A stretch of 64,000 bases of DNA, taken from Pseudoxanthomonas daejeonensis. GTDB lineage: Bacteria; Pseudomonadota; Gammaproteobacteria; Xanthomonadales; Xanthomonadaceae. Both the position numbers and the translations under genes were made by a program. The notes beneath the pieces are model-generated. The model searched no databases, was not told the origin of the DNA, and saw only the letters and a list, made by a program, of their open reading frames with translations. Numbering within the stretch: position 1 is the stretch's first letter; each line of letters opens with the position of its first letter. This document shows, one piece after another, positions 1-9,401 of the stretch. The stretch lies in contig NZ_PDWN01000012.1 of NCBI RefSeq assembly GCF_010093205.1, positions 1 through 64,000 of the forward strand, written 5' to 3'.

Positions 1-2
1 AC

Positions 3-83
3 TACGTCAGGTTCTACAACCACCAGCGGCTGCATTCGGCGCTGGGGTACCGCTCACCGGTGGAGTTCGAGCAGTGCTGCTAG
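3..83 (+). CDS. IS3-family transposase (OrfB), C-terminal end only
   Basis: The first 26 codons read YNHQRLHSALGYRSPVEFE-like sequence followed by TAG. This is the characteristic C-terminus of the DDE integrase-type transposase (OrfB) of IS3-family elements. The rest of the gene lies outside the window. The following segment, about 91-110 (GTGTCCACTTTTTCGTAGGA), is a plausible right terminal inverted repeat, but its partner is not in view, so the element boundary is inferred. Whether the element is intact cannot be judged here. Confidence 0.75.
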   Translation, partial: YVRFYNHQRLHSALGYRSPVEFEQCC

Positions 84-234
84 AGAGCCGGTGTCCACTT
101 TTTCGTAGGAACTGCCACCCGCTTCGCCGGTCGGCTTACCTCCGGCGTTGGGCAGTGGAAATGCGCGAGGTTGGGGAGCTTCGTATGGAGCGGACAGTTC
201 GCTGTCAGGAAAACCAAGCCATAAGGTGGTTGAG

Positions 235-639
235 ATGATCAAGAATGTCGGCGGCGTTGCCATCCAGCCCAGGCACCGCGCTACGTGTCACTGCGGCGCG
301 GTGGAGCTTGAGCTGGCGTTGCCCAACGGCATCGAGGACCCGCGCCGCTGCGACTGCTCCCTCTGTCGCCGCAAGGGCGCGGTGGTCGCCTCGGTGCCCC
401 TGTCGGGCATCCGCGTGGTCAAGGGCGCGGAGCAGCTGAGGCTCTACCAGTTCAACACCCACACGGCCAGGCACTACTTCTGCGGCAACTGCGGGATCTA
501 CACCCATCACCAGCGGCGCTCCAACCCGGAACAGTACGGGTTCAACGTGGGCTGCCTGGAGGGCATCGATCCGTTCGCCATCCCGGAGGTTCCGGTGAAT
601 GACGGGGTCAATCATCCGGCGGACCGGGTGGCGCCCTGA
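235..639 (+). CDS. GFA (glutathione-dependent formaldehyde-activating) family zinc protein
   Basis: A 134-residue protein with the zinc-ligand pattern of the GFA/CENP-V fold: CHCG near residue 18, CDCSLC near 40 and FCGNCG near 82. The family binds two zinc ions. A few members add glutathione to formaldehyde, but most are uncharacterised, so no substrate is assigned. The ATG at 235 is chosen because AAGGTGG lies just upstream and the alignable domain starts soon after; longer in-frame starts reach 148 without added homology. It stands alone between an IS remnant and the thr leader. Confidence 0.8.
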   Translation: MIKNVGGVAIQPRHRATCHCGAVELELALPNGIEDPRRCDCSLCRRKGAVVASVPLSGIRVVKGAEQLRLYQFNTHTARHYFCGNCGIYTHHQRRSNPEQYGFNVGCLEGIDPFAIPEVPVNDGVNHPADRVAP

Positions 640-753
640 CAGTTCGTCCGGGCTGCATCACCCCTGCCGCGCGGTCGCGCCCGGTATCTCGCCTGCGTCG
701 CTAACTGTTTCTTTCGCAACGTAAAAAAAGCCGCGGATGTGGCATTGCAACAC

Positions 754-783
754 TTGACAGCCCCCCGTGCGGTCGTGTCTCTT
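754..783 (+). promoter_or_regulatory. Candidate thr operon promoter
   Basis: A perfect -35 hexamer TTGACA lies at 754-759. About 17-18 nt further on only a weak -10 is visible (TCTCTT, 778-783). A start site 6-7 nt after that would fall at or next to the leader ATG at 790, so the leader could be translated from a nearly leaderless transcript. The -35 is seen; the -10 and start site are inferred. Confidence 0.4.
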
Positions 784-789
784 GGGGCC

Positions 790-924
790 ATGTCGAAGAT
801 GAATGCCAGCGCCAGCCGCCTTCTGCCCACCGGGCGGACGCAGGCTTGCGCGGCCTCCCTCGGCATTACCACCATTACCGCCACCGGCATTACCCGCCCG
901 GTGCGGTCCGTCGTCTTCGTGTAA
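790..924 (+). CDS. thrL: Threonine operon leader peptide
   Basis: A 44-codon open frame ends 90 nt before thrA. It contains the run GITTITATGIT (codons 865-894), so Thr and Ile codons make up most of an 11-codon stretch. This is the hallmark of ThrL peptides, where charged tRNA-Thr and tRNA-Ile levels set ribosome speed. The N-terminal half shows no feature. Starts at 790 or 799 are both possible; 790 has GGGG 3-7 nt upstream. The amino acid sequence is otherwise unlike enteric ThrL, so the call rests on codon content, position and the downstream hairpins. Confidence 0.7.
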   Translation: MSKMNASASRLLPTGRTQACAASLGITTITATGITRPVRSVVFV

Positions 925-993
925 CCCGCGAAACCACGGCCCCGCACCTGGATCAGGTAGCGGGGCGACCCGCTACCGGATGCGCGCGGGGCC
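900..993 (+). promoter_or_regulatory. thr attenuator: mutually exclusive hairpins
   Basis: Two alternative folds are visible. Fold 1: GGCCCCGC (938-945) pairs with GCGGGGCC (986-993), enclosing a perfect 9-bp hairpin, GGTAGCGGG (956-964) with CCCGCTACC (969-977), closed by a GCGA tetraloop. Fold 2: GGTGCGG (900-906) pairs with CCGCACC (942-948) and destroys the outer stem of fold 1. The 900-906 segment lies just after the Thr/Ile run, so a ribosome stalled early in that run leaves it free and one that reaches the stop codon covers it. No U-tract follows fold 1, so the termination mechanism is unclear. Confidence 0.55.
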
Positions 994-1013
994 TCCCATT
1001 CCAGAGGTCCTTC

Positions 1014-3536
1014 ATGTCGTCGCACGCCGCAGAAGCACACGTCCTTCCCAACGCCGCCGCATCGGCGCGTACCGTCGTGCACAAGTTCGGCGGCACGTCC
1101 GTCGCCGACGCCGACCGCTACCGCCATGTCGCCAGGTTGCTGCTGGCCCGCGAGGAGGACGTGCAGGTCACCGTGGTCTCGGCGATGAAGGGCGTGACCG
1201 ACGCGCTGATCGATCTGGCCAGGCAGGCCGCGGCCTCGCCGGTGGGCCAGGCCACGCCCGAGTGGCGCGAGCGCTGGCACGAGTTGCGTGCGCGCCATCG
1301 CGGCGCGGCCGTGGCGCTGCTGGGCGAACATGCCGGCACCGCGGTCGAGTGGCTGGACCAGCGTTTCGACGAGCTGGCGCAGATACTCGAGGCGCTGAGC
1401 GTGATCGGCGGCCTGCCGGACGAGGTGCTGCAAAGGGTGCAGGGGCAAGGCGAGGTGTACTCGGCCAAGCTGCTCGGCGAGCACATGCGCGCGCTGGGCG
1501 AGGACTGCGCGGTGCTGGATGCCCGCGACGTGCTGGTGGTCAGCCACGGCGAACTGGGCGTGGACGTGGACTGGGACCTCAGCGCGCAGCGGCTGGCGCG
1601 CTGGCGCCAGCTCAATCCGCAGGCGCGGGTGGTGGTGACCGGCTTCGTCGCCCGCGACGCGCAGGACCGGATCACCACGCTTGGCCGCAACGGCAGCGAC
1701 TATTCCGGGGCGATCTTCGCCGCGCTGTTCGATGCCCACGAACTGCACATCTGGACCGACGTGGACGGCGTGCTGTCGGCCGATCCGCGGGTGGTGCCCG
1801 AAGCCGTGCAACTGGAGTCGCTCAGTTACGACGAGGCCTGCGAGCTCGCCTATTTCGGTGCCAAGGTCGTGCATCCGCAGACCATGTCGCCGGCGATCGA
1901 GCGCGGCCTGCCGATCATCATCCGCAACACCTTCCAGCCCGACCACCCGGGTACCCGGATCACCGCCGAGCGCGATTTCAGCGGCCCGGTGAAAGGCCTT
2001 ACCTTGAGTCCGAACCTGGCGCTGGTGAACCTGGAGGGCACGGGGCTGATCGGCGTCCCGGGCACCGCCGAGCGCGTGTTCGCTTCACTGCGCAATGCGA
2101 AGGTCTCGGTGGTGATGATCTCGCAGGGATCCTCCGAGCACTCGATCTGCTGCGTGGTCAAGCAGGAGGATGCCGACCGCGCGCAGGCCTCGCTGGTGAA
2201 TGCTTTCGCCCACGAGCTGACCGTCGGCCAGGTGCAGCGCGTGCAGCAGGTCCCGGGCATCAGCGTGCTGGCCGCGGTCGGCGATGGCATGGCCGGGCAG
2301 CCGGGCGTGGCGGCGCGGCTGTTCGAATCGCTGGGTCGCGCGCAGGTGAACATCCGCGCCATCGCCCAGGGCTCTTCGGAGCGCAACATTTCCGTGGCGA
2401 TCGATACCGACCACGCCACGCGTGCCTTGAGGGCCGCGCACGCAGGCTTCTACCTGTCGCCGCAGACCTTCGCCGTGGGCGTGATCGGTCCTGGCAACGT
2501 GGGCGCGACCCTGCTCGACCAGCTGCTGGCCGCGCGTGGCGGCCTGCTGGAAAGGACCCACCTGGACCTGCGCCTGCGCGCGATCGCCTCGCGCGGGCGC
2601 CAGCTGCTCGACCCGCGCGGGATCGAGGGCGACTGGCGCAGCCGCTTCAAGGCCGCCGCGGAACCGGCCGACCTGGACCGTTTCACGGCCCACCTGCTCG
2701 ATTCGCACCTGCCGCACGTGGTGATCGTCGACTGCAGCGCCAGCCCCGAGGTCGCCGACCGCTATCCGCAATGGCTCGCGGCCGGCATCCACGTGGTCAC
2801 GCCGAACAAGCAGGCCGGCGCGGGCCCGCTGCAGCGCTATGCCGCGATCCGCGAAGCCAGTGCCGCCAGCGGCGCGCGCTTCCGCTACGAGGCCACGGTC
2901 GGCGCCGGCCTGCCGGTGATCTCCACCCTGCGCGACCTGCTCGACACCGGTGACGCGGTGACTTCGATCGAAGGCATCTTCTCCGGCACGCTGGCCTGGC
3001 TGTTCAACAAGTACGACGGCAGCGTCCCGTTCTCGGAGCTGGTCGCGCAGGCGCGCGCGCTGGGCTACACCGAGCCCGACCCGCGCGACGACCTGTCCGG
3101 TACCGACGTGGCGCGAAAGCTGGTGATCCTGGCACGCGAGGCCGGGCGTGGCCTGAGCCTGGAAGACGTACAGGTCGAGAGCCTGGTGCCCGAGTCACTG
3201 CGCCAGGCCAGCGTGGAGGATTTCATGGTGCGGCTGCCGGAGGTGGACGCGGCGTTCGCAGCGCGGCTGGCGGCGGCGCAGGCGGGCGGCAAGGTACTGC
3301 GCTATGTGGCCAGGCTGGACGCGGAGGGTCGCGCGAGCGTCGGCCTGGTCGAACTTCCGCGCACCCATGCCTTCGCCAACCTGCGCCTGACCGACAACAT
3401 CGTCCAGTTCACCACGCGTCGTTACTGCGAGAACCCGTTGATCGTGCAGGGTCCGGGCGCAGGTCCTGAAGTCACCGCGGCCGGCGTGTTCGCCGACCTG
3501 CTGCGGGTGGCGGCCGGTCGTGGGGCGCGCCTGTGA
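1014..3536 (+). CDS. thrA: Bifunctional aspartokinase I / homoserine dehydrogenase I
   Basis: An 840-residue fusion that catalyses the first and third steps from aspartate to threonine. The aspartokinase domain opens with KFGGTSV at residues 24-30. Tandem ACT regulatory domains lie at roughly 310-460. The NAD(P)-binding homoserine dehydrogenase domain begins with VIGPGNVGA near 490 and carries [10 protein letters not shown] further on. The length matches the family (about 820-835). The ATG at 1014 is chosen because AGAGG sits 6 nt upstream and the frame enters kinase sequence at once. Its stop overlaps thrB by 4 nt (GTGA), indicating translational coupling. Expression is probably set by the leader/attenuator just upstream, and the ACT domains suggest threonine feedback. 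Confidence 0.97.
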   Translation: MSSHAAEAHVLPNAAASARTVVHKFGGTSVADADRYRHVARLLLAREEDVQVTVVSAMKGVTDALIDLARQAAASPVGQATPEWRERWHELRARHRGAAVALLGEHAGTAVEWLDQRFDELAQILEALSVIGGLPDEVLQRVQGQGEVYSAKLLGEHMRALGEDCAVLDARDVLVVSHGELGVDVDWDLSAQRLARWRQLNPQARVVVTGFVARDAQDRITTLGRNGSDYSGAIFAALFDAHELHIWTDVDGVLSADPRVVPEAVQLESLSYDEACELAYFGAKVVHPQTMSPAIERGLPIIIRNTFQPDHPGTRITAERDFSGPVKGLTLSPNLALVNLEGTGLIGVPGTAERVFASLRNAKVSVVMISQGSSEHSICCVVKQEDADRAQASLVNAFAHELTVGQVQRVQQVPGISVLAAVGDGMAGQPGVAARLFESLGRAQVNIRAIAQGSSERNISVAIDTDHATRALRAAHAGFYLSPQTFAVGVIGPGNVGATLLDQLLAARGGLLERTHLDLRLRAIASRGRQLLDPRGIEGDWRSRFKAAAEPADLDRFTAHLLDSHLPHVVIVDCSASPEVADRYPQWLAAGIHVVTPNKQAGAGPLQRYAAIREASAASGARFRYEATVGAGLPVISTLRDLLDTGDAVTSIEGIFSGTLAWLFNKYDGSVPFSELVAQARALGYTEPDPRDDLSGTDVARKLVILAREAGRGLSLEDVQVESLVPESLRQASVEDFMVRLPEVDAAFAARLAAAQAGGKVLRYVARLDAEGRASVGLVELPRTHAFANLRLTDNIVQFTTRRYCENPLIVQGPGAGPEVTAAGVFADLLRVAAGRGARL

Positions 3537-4468
3537 GCCACGGCGCGCCACAGCGACAGGCGACCGCGTTCTCGCCGGCGTCGGTCGGCAATGTCGCGGT
3601 CGGTTTCGACATCCTCGGCCATCCGCTCGCCGGTGTGGGCGACACGGTCACCGCGCGTCGCATCGATGGCGGGGAGATCCGCATCGCCGCGATCCGCGGC
3701 GCACCATTCCCGCTGCCGCTGGAAGCCGCGCGCAATACCGCCGGCGCGGCGCTGCTGGCGATGCGCGAAGCGCTGGCGTTGCCGTTCGGCTTCGAGATCG
3801 AGATCGACAAGGGCATCGCGTTGGGCTCGGGCATGGGCGGCTCGGCTGCGTCCTGCGTCGCCGCGCTGGTGGCGGCCAATGCGCTGCTCGACACGCCCTT
3901 GCCGCGGCAGGCGCTGTATCCGTTCGCGCTGGCCGGCGAGGCGGTGGCCAGCGGCGGCCGCCATGGCGACAACCTGGGGCCGATGCTGCTGGGCGGACTG
4001 GTACTGGCCACGGCCGACCGGCTGGTGCGGATCCCGGTACCGGAGCACTGGCACAGCCTGCTGGTGCACCCGGAGGCGGTACTGGAAACGCGCCGCGCGC
4101 GCGAGGCCCTGGCGGGCAGCTACGAACTGAAGGACTTCGTCGAGCAGAGTGCGAACCTGGCGCTGGTCCTGGCGGGGTGCCATGCCGGCGATGCCACGCT
4201 GGTGCGCGCCGGCCTGCGCGATGTACTGGTCGAACCGCGGCGCGCGCCATTGATCGCCGGATTCGATGCGGCCAAGGCGGCAGCGCTTGATGCCGGGGCG
4301 ATGGGCGCGAGCATTTCCGGCGCGGGGCCGAGCGTGTTCGCATGGTTCGAGTCGCGCGAGCGTGCCGAGGCCGCCGCGCCGGCGGTGCAGGCAGCGTTCG
4401 CCGCGGCGGGACTGGAGAGCCAGTCCTGGGTGTCGGCGATCGACAGTCCGGGCGCAGTGTTGCGGTAA
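3533..4468 (+). CDS. thrB: Homoserine kinase
   Basis: A 311-residue GHMP-family kinase that phosphorylates homoserine with ATP. The glycine-rich phosphate-binding motif [10 protein letters not shown] lies at residues 98-107, and the N-terminal [11 protein letters not shown] motif is typical of ThrB. It starts at a GTG that overlaps the thrA stop in the sequence GTGA, so it is probably translated by reinitiation. It lies between thrA and thrC in the usual order. Confidence 0.96.
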   Translation: MSHGAPQRQATAFSPASVGNVAVGFDILGHPLAGVGDTVTARRIDGGEIRIAAIRGAPFPLPLEAARNTAGAALLAMREALALPFGFEIEIDKGIALGSGMGGSAASCVAALVAANALLDTPLPRQALYPFALAGEAVASGGRHGDNLGPMLLGGLVLATADRLVRIPVPEHWHSLLVHPEAVLETRRAREALAGSYELKDFVEQSANLALVLAGCHAGDATLVRAGLRDVLVEPRRAPLIAGFDAAKAAALDAGAMGASISGAGPSVFAWFESRERAEAAAPAVQAAFAAAGLESQSWVSAIDSPGAVLR

Positions 4469-4493
4469 GAGACCTGATCAGAACCGGAATCCC

Positions 4494-5783
4494 ATGAACT
4501 TCATCTCCACCCGCAACACCGCCCCCGCCAGCAACCTCAGCGATGCCATCGCTGCCGGGCTTGCGCCCGACGGCGGGCTTTACGTGCCCGAGAAGCTGCC
4601 GGTCGGACGCAACCTCGAAGCCGGCGAAGACCTGGCCGCGACGACGACCGCGCTGCTGGCGCCGTTCTTCGAAAGCGATGCGCTGGCGCCGGACCTGGCC
4701 GCGATCTGTCGCGAGGCGTTCGATTTCCCGGTACCACTCAAGCCGCTGGCCACGCCGGGCGACCACGTGCTCGAGCTGTTCCATGGGCCGACCGCGGCGT
4801 TCAAGGACATCGGCGCGCGCTTCCTCGCTGCCTGCCTGGCACGCATCCGCCGCGGTGCCGCGCAGCCGCTGACCATCCTGGTGGCGACCTCGGGCGACAC
4901 CGGTGCCGCAGTGGCCGCGGCCTTCCACGGACAGCCCGGCCTGCGCGTGGTGGTGCTGTACCCGGACGGGCGCGTGTCGCCGCGGCAGGCGCACCAGCTG
5001 GGCTGCTTCGGCGGCAATGTCATCGCATTGCGGGTGGCAGGCTCGTTCGACGACTGCCAGGCGCTGGTCAAGCGTGCGCTCAACGACGCGCAGTTGCAGG
5101 CGCAGGTGCCGCTCAGCTCGGCCAACAGCATCAGCCTGGGCCGGCTGCTGCCGCAGATGAGTTATTACGCGCACGCCGCATTGGCCCATCGTGGGGCGAC
5201 GGGGCGCGAGCTGAACTTCGTGATTCCGACCGGAAACCTCGGCAATGCGATGGCCGCGATCCTGGCCCGCGCGCAGGGCGTGCCGGTCGGCCGGATCGTG
5301 CTGGCGACCAATGCGAACGCGGTCCTGCCGGAGTACTTCGCCGGCGCCGACTATGCACCGCGCGCCAGCGTGGCCACGCTGGCCAACGCGATGGACGTGG
5401 GCGCGCCGAGCAATTTCGAGCGCCTGCGCTGGCTTTATGCCGGCGACGATGCCGCATTGCGTGCGGCGTTCACCGCCATCGCGGTCGACGACGCCACCAT
5501 CCGCGCCACGATCAAGGCGCGCTGGGAGCGGCATGGCGAAGTGTTCTGCCCGCATACCGCCACCGCGGTGCACGTGTTGGAGTCGCTGCGGGCGGAGGGC
5601 GTCGATGGCGACTGGGCGGTGGCGGCGACCGCGCATCCGGCCAAGTTCGAGTCGGTGGTCGAGCCGCTGGTCGGCCATGCGGTCGCGGTACCTCCGGCGC
5701 TGGCCGACCTGCTGGCCCGGCCGGCCCACGCCGAGCCGTTGCCGCCGGACTACGCCGCGTTGCAGGCTCGGCTGCTGGCTTGA
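4494..5783 (+). CDS. thrC: Threonine synthase
   Basis: A 429-residue PLP enzyme that converts O-phosphohomoserine to threonine. The Schiff-base lysine is K104 in GPTAAFKDIGARF, and the phosphate-binding loop is ATSGDTGAAV near 130. The ATG at 4494 lies 25 nt after the thrB stop; an open frame extends further upstream but runs inside thrB. It is the last gene of the thr operon. No clear terminator follows in the next 185 nt. Confidence 0.96.
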   Translation: MNFISTRNTAPASNLSDAIAAGLAPDGGLYVPEKLPVGRNLEAGEDLAATTTALLAPFFESDALAPDLAAICREAFDFPVPLKPLATPGDHVLELFHGPTAAFKDIGARFLAACLARIRRGAAQPLTILVATSGDTGAAVAAAFHGQPGLRVVVLYPDGRVSPRQAHQLGCFGGNVIALRVAGSFDDCQALVKRALNDAQLQAQVPLSSANSISLGRLLPQMSYYAHAALAHRGATGRELNFVIPTGNLGNAMAAILARAQGVPVGRIVLATNANAVLPEYFAGADYAPRASVATLANAMDVGAPSNFERLRWLYAGDDAALRAAFTAIAVDDATIRATIKARWERHGEVFCPHTATAVHVLESLRAEGVDGDWAVAATAHPAKFESVVEPLVGHAVAVPPALADLLARPAHAEPLPPDYAALQARLLA

Positions 5784-5968
5784 GCCGCCGAGGCCGGGCA
5801 GGAGGGTGAGTCCGGCCCTCCAGGCGACGTGCCGCCGGCCAGGACACCGGCGACAGTCCATGGTCCCATGGCCGCCGTGCAGGCGCCTGCACTAGGATCG
5901 CCCCAGCGACGCCGCCCGCGCACGAGCATCGTGCCGTTCGCGGGGCGGCCAGTACCGGGAGCGTGCGC

Positions 5969-7054
5969 ATGGCGGCAGGCAGGTTCGAATTCTTCCGCAC
6001 GGGTGGTCCGCTGCGTGTGCTCGCACTGCTGGTGACGCTCGCCGCGGCCGGCGCCCTCGCCCAGGACACGCCGCGCGGGCCGCTCGAGCTCAAGCCGGGC
6101 GAATTCCTCTGGCATCCGGAGATCGCGCCGTCCGGTCCGGTGGTGCTGGTGGTCAGCCTCGACGAGCAGCGCGCCTACGTCTACCGCAACGGCATCGCCA
6201 TCGGCGTGTCCACGATCAGTTCGGGCAAACCGGGCAAGGACACGCCGACCGGCGTGTTCACGATCCTGCAGAAGAACAAGGACCACAAGTCCAACCTCTA
6301 CAACAACGCGCCGATGCCCTACATGCAGCGGCTGACCTGGGACGGGATCGCCTTGCACGGCGGTGCTTTGCCGGGCTATCCGGCCTCGCACGGGTGCGTG
6401 CGCCTGCCGCATCCGTTCGCGCAGAAGCTGTTCGGCATCACCCGCAACGGCGACACGGTGGTGGTGTCGGACGCGCGCGCCGCGCCGACCACGCTGGTCT
6501 ATCCGGCGGTGCTGGCGCCGGTATCGGCCACGGGATTGCCGCTGTCGGCGCCGGAGGCCGGGGGCGAGGGCTACCGCTGGGACGACACGGTGGCCCCGGC
6601 CGGGCAGGTGGGCATCGTGGTCAGCCTGGCCGACAAGCGGATCTACGTGCTGCGCAGTGGCGTGCCGATCGGCGAGGCGCCGCTGGAACTGCTCTCGCCG
6701 GAGCTGGCCTTCCACGGCACGACGCTGTTCGTGATGGGCGAGGGGGCTGGCGCCGATGCCAGCGTGCTCGACCCGAGCCGGCCCGGTCATCGCTGGACGG
6801 CCTATCCGATCCTGCAGGACACACGCCCGGGCGCGCCCGGGGCGGACGTGCCGGCAGGCGCGCTGCCCCTGGATCTGCTTGCGCGCCCGAGCCTGCCGGT
6901 CCGCCTGCCGCCGGATTTCGGCCGCCGCCTGTACGATGTGCTGGTCCCGGGCACGACCTTGCTGATCACCGACCTGCCGGCGATGCGCCCGCTGGATGCT
7001 GAACAGCAATCCCAGCCGGTCTTGGAATCGGACGCCGAGGGCCCAGACTCCTGA
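5969..7054 (+). CDS. L,D-transpeptidase (YkuD domain), exported
   Basis: A 361-residue protein with a signal peptide ending near residue 31 (AAAGALA-Q). A YkuD domain follows at about 55-165, with the catalytic motif HGGALPGYPASHGCVR: H130 and nucleophile C143. Such enzymes form 3-3 crosslinks in periplasmic peptidoglycan or attach proteins to it. A second region (about 210-330) begins again with a VGIVVSLADKRIYV segment like the start of a YkuD domain but lacks the Cys motif, so it looks like a degenerate duplicate. The ATG at 5969 is preferred over GTG 5963 because CGGGA is at 5956-5960. Confidence 0.88.
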   Translation: MAAGRFEFFRTGGPLRVLALLVTLAAAGALAQDTPRGPLELKPGEFLWHPEIAPSGPVVLVVSLDEQRAYVYRNGIAIGVSTISSGKPGKDTPTGVFTILQKNKDHKSNLYNNAPMPYMQRLTWDGIALHGGALPGYPASHGCVRLPHPFAQKLFGITRNGDTVVVSDARAAPTTLVYPAVLAPVSATGLPLSAPEAGGEGYRWDDTVAPAGQVGIVVSLADKRIYVLRSGVPIGEAPLELLSPELAFHGTTLFVMGEGAGADASVLDPSRPGHRWTAYPILQDTRPGAPGADVPAGALPLDLLARPSLPVRLPPDFGRRLYDVLVPGTTLLITDLPAMRPLDAEQQSQPVLESDAEGPDS

Positions 7055-7106
7055 GTATGGTCGGGCAGATGCCGGGCCGCTGCCTGTCCCTTTCGAAGGG
7101 CGTCGA

Positions 7107-7919
7107 ATGAAGTCACCCCTGTTTTCAGCCGCCCGCTGGCTGGCCTTGGCGCCGCTGCTGGTGCCCATCGCCGGCAATCCCTCGAGCAACCGCTCGCTGT
7201 TGCCGCCGCCGGCCATGCCGGTGGCGGTGCCGTCGATCGACGCGCTGCCCGGGGGCGAGCTTGCCGTGCAACTGGCCCACGCCGCGCCGGCGGCGAGCCG
7301 CGAGGTCCTGCAGCTGGCGGCACGCGCGATGTCCTGCGCGCTGCGCCATCCCGAATTCGGCGTCGATCCGCAGAGGCTGGGGGTGATCGACTATTCGCGC
7401 CCGTCCACCGAACCGCGGCTCTGGGTATTCGACCTGGCCAGGCAGAAGCTGCTGTTCGAGGAGTGGGTCGCTCACGGCCGCAACAGCGGCGAGAACCTGA
7501 CCGCGCGCTTCTCCAACCGGGACGGCAGCTTCATGACCAGCCTGGGCGGGTTCACCGCCCAGGAAACCTACGTGGGCGGCAATGGCTACTCGCTGCGGCT
7601 GCGCGGCCTGGAGCCGGGCTTCAACGACCGCGCGCGCGACCGCGCCATCGTCATCCACGGGGCGCCCTACGTGAATCCGGCCGCGGCCAGGTTGCAGGGC
7701 CGCCTCGGCCGCAGCCTGGGTTGCCCGGCGGTGCGTCCGGCGGTGGCGCGACAGCTGATCGACTCGATCCGCGATGGCACCTTCGTCTTCGCCTACTATC
7801 CCGACCAGGACTGGCTGCAGCGTTCGCGGCTGCTCAGCGGCGATTGCGGCAGCACGACCTCACCGGCGCTGGCCAAGGCTCCGATGCCGGCTGCGATATC
7901 GGCGCGCGGCGCGCATTGA
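7107..7919 (+). CDS. Murein L,D-transpeptidase catalytic-domain protein (YkuD_2 type)
   Basis: A 270-residue exported protein. After an N-terminal hydrophobic segment (residues 8-23) it carries the YkuD_2-type domain with WVFDLARQKLL at 106-116, IVIHGAPYV (H184) and the nucleophile motif GRSLGCPAV (C206). The family is predicted to act on peptidoglycan. GAAGGG at 7095-7100, 6 nt upstream, supports the ATG. It follows the other L,D-transpeptidase gene by 52 nt in the same direction, so the two may be co-expressed. Substrate is unknown. Confidence 0.85.
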   Translation: MKSPLFSAARWLALAPLLVPIAGNPSSNRSLLPPPAMPVAVPSIDALPGGELAVQLAHAAPAASREVLQLAARAMSCALRHPEFGVDPQRLGVIDYSRPSTEPRLWVFDLARQKLLFEEWVAHGRNSGENLTARFSNRDGSFMTSLGGFTAQETYVGGNGYSLRLRGLEPGFNDRARDRAIVIHGAPYVNPAAARLQGRLGRSLGCPAVRPAVARQLIDSIRDGTFVFAYYPDQDWLQRSRLLSGDCGSTTSPALAKAPMPAAISARGAH

Positions 7920-7934
7920 GCGCGGCTTCCGCGA

Positions 7935-9260
7935 TCACTTCGCCATCAGATGGTTCGCTACCGCTTCGAATGCCGGCAGGGTGGTCGGATCGATCAACGG
8001 ATTCTGCGGTTTCGGGAACGAGGCGAAGCGCACGATGACCATGCGTGCGGCCGGATCGACGTAGATGGTCTGGCCATGCACGCCGCGGGCGGCGAACACT
8101 CCGTGGTCACCCGGGTACACCCACCACATGCTGGTGTAGCTGCCGCCGCGTAGCGCAGGGTAGGCATCGCCGAACTTGGCCGGGTCGCCGCCGCGACGGA
8201 TGCTGCGCGTGACCTCGGCCGGGAACAGCCGCCGGCCATCGATGACGCCTTCGTCGAGCAGCAGTTGCCCCAGCCTTCCCAGGTCGCGCAAGCCAGCGCT
8301 GAGGCCGCCGCCGGCAAACGGCACGCCCTTGCCGTCGACCTGGATGTATGCGTCCTGCTCGGCACCCATCGGCCGCCACAGGCGCTCGGACGCCAGCTCG
8401 GTGACCGCCTTGCCGGTTACGCGCGAGACGATCCAGCCGAGCATGTCGGCGTTGACCGTCTTGTAATGGAATGCCTCGCCATGGCGGCCCTCCGGCCTCA
8501 CCTGCTGCAGGTATTCGAAGTAGCCGACCGGCCCGGTGTAGTTTTCCGGCTTGGGCAGCGGGCTGGCGGCGGCCGAATAGACCCAGATGTCGGCGTTCGG
8601 GTCGGCATAGTCCTCCGAGTAGTGGAGGCCGGTGGTCATGTCCATGACCTGGCGGACGGTGGCGTCGGCGAAGGCGCTGCCCCGGATCTCGGGAACGATG
8701 CTGGAGACCAGCGCGGTGTCGTCGAGGCTGCCTTCCGCGACGAGGATCTCCGCCAGCAGCCCGGTGAGGGACTTGGTCATCGACATCGCGGCGTGTTTCC
8801 CGTCCTCGGCCAGGCAACCGAAGTAGCGTTCGTAGACGACCTGGCCGTCGTGCAGGATCAAGATGCCGTCGGTGTAGTTGGCTTCGAGCGATTCGGCCCA
8901 GGTCATGGGTGCGCCGCCACCGAGCGGGGTGAAACGCAGGGCGTCGATGCTGGCGCGCTCGCGTTCGGGATCAGGCAGGTAGCGCAGGGGAGCCGGCGCA
9001 CCAAGGCCGCGGCTGACCTCTTCGGTGGGCAGCAGTTCGCGCATGTGGCAGACCGACCAGCGCAGCTTGGGAAAACTGAAATAGTTCGAATCGGGCTGGG
9101 TGATGATCCGGTCGGCAGGTGGCGGAAAGCCCTCCATCCAGCCCATCACCCTGGGATCGGACTCGCGCGCGGAAAGCGTGGCGTGGTCGGCCGGGGACGC
9201 AGGAACGGCAATGGCCATGCCGGCGGCAAGGCCGGCCAGTTGGAGTGTGAAGGTCCGCAT
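7935..9260 (-). CDS. Secreted serine hydrolase, class C beta-lactamase fold
   Basis: A 441-residue protein with a signal peptide (about 1-24). The beta-lactamase/esterase-fold nucleophile motif SMTK places S160 and K163 as the catalytic pair. The downstream YKTVNADMLGW segment could supply the tyrosine, and GVHGQTIYVD lies near the position of the third motif. The family includes carboxylesterases, D-aminopeptidases and 6-aminohexanoate oligomer (NylB-like) hydrolases, so the substrate is open. The ATG at 9260 is preferred because the signal peptide starts there. It faces away from the L,D-transpeptidases and lies next to a GntP permease on the same strand. Confidence 0.85.
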   Translation of the reverse strand: MRTFTLQLAGLAAGMAIAVPASPADHATLSARESDPRVMGWMEGFPPPADRIITQPDSNYFSFPKLRWSVCHMRELLPTEEVSRGLGAPAPLRYLPDPERERASIDALRFTPLGGGAPMTWAESLEANYTDGILILHDGQVVYERYFGCLAEDGKHAAMSMTKSLTGLLAEILVAEGSLDDTALVSSIVPEIRGSAFADATVRQVMDMTTGLHYSEDYADPNADIWVYSAAASPLPKPENYTGPVGYFEYLQQVRPEGRHGEAFHYKTVNADMLGWIVSRVTGKAVTELASERLWRPMGAEQDAYIQVDGKGVPFAGGGLSAGLRDLGRLGQLLLDEGVIDGRRLFPAEVTRSIRRGGDPAKFGDAYPALRGGSYTSMWWVYPGDHGVFAARGVHGQTIYVDPAARMVIVRFASFPKPQNPLIDPTTLPAFEAVANHLMAK

Positions 9261-9401
9261 CGGTGGGTCCTCGCGTCGCCGGGGACGACTGCCTGGACGA
9301 TGCCGCACAGGCATGGATTGCGATGGTGCCCTGTCGTCGGTGCGCAGACCGTACACCCGCCGGTGGCGGGTGCCGTGAAGGCGTCGACGGTGCGCTTGCG
9401 C

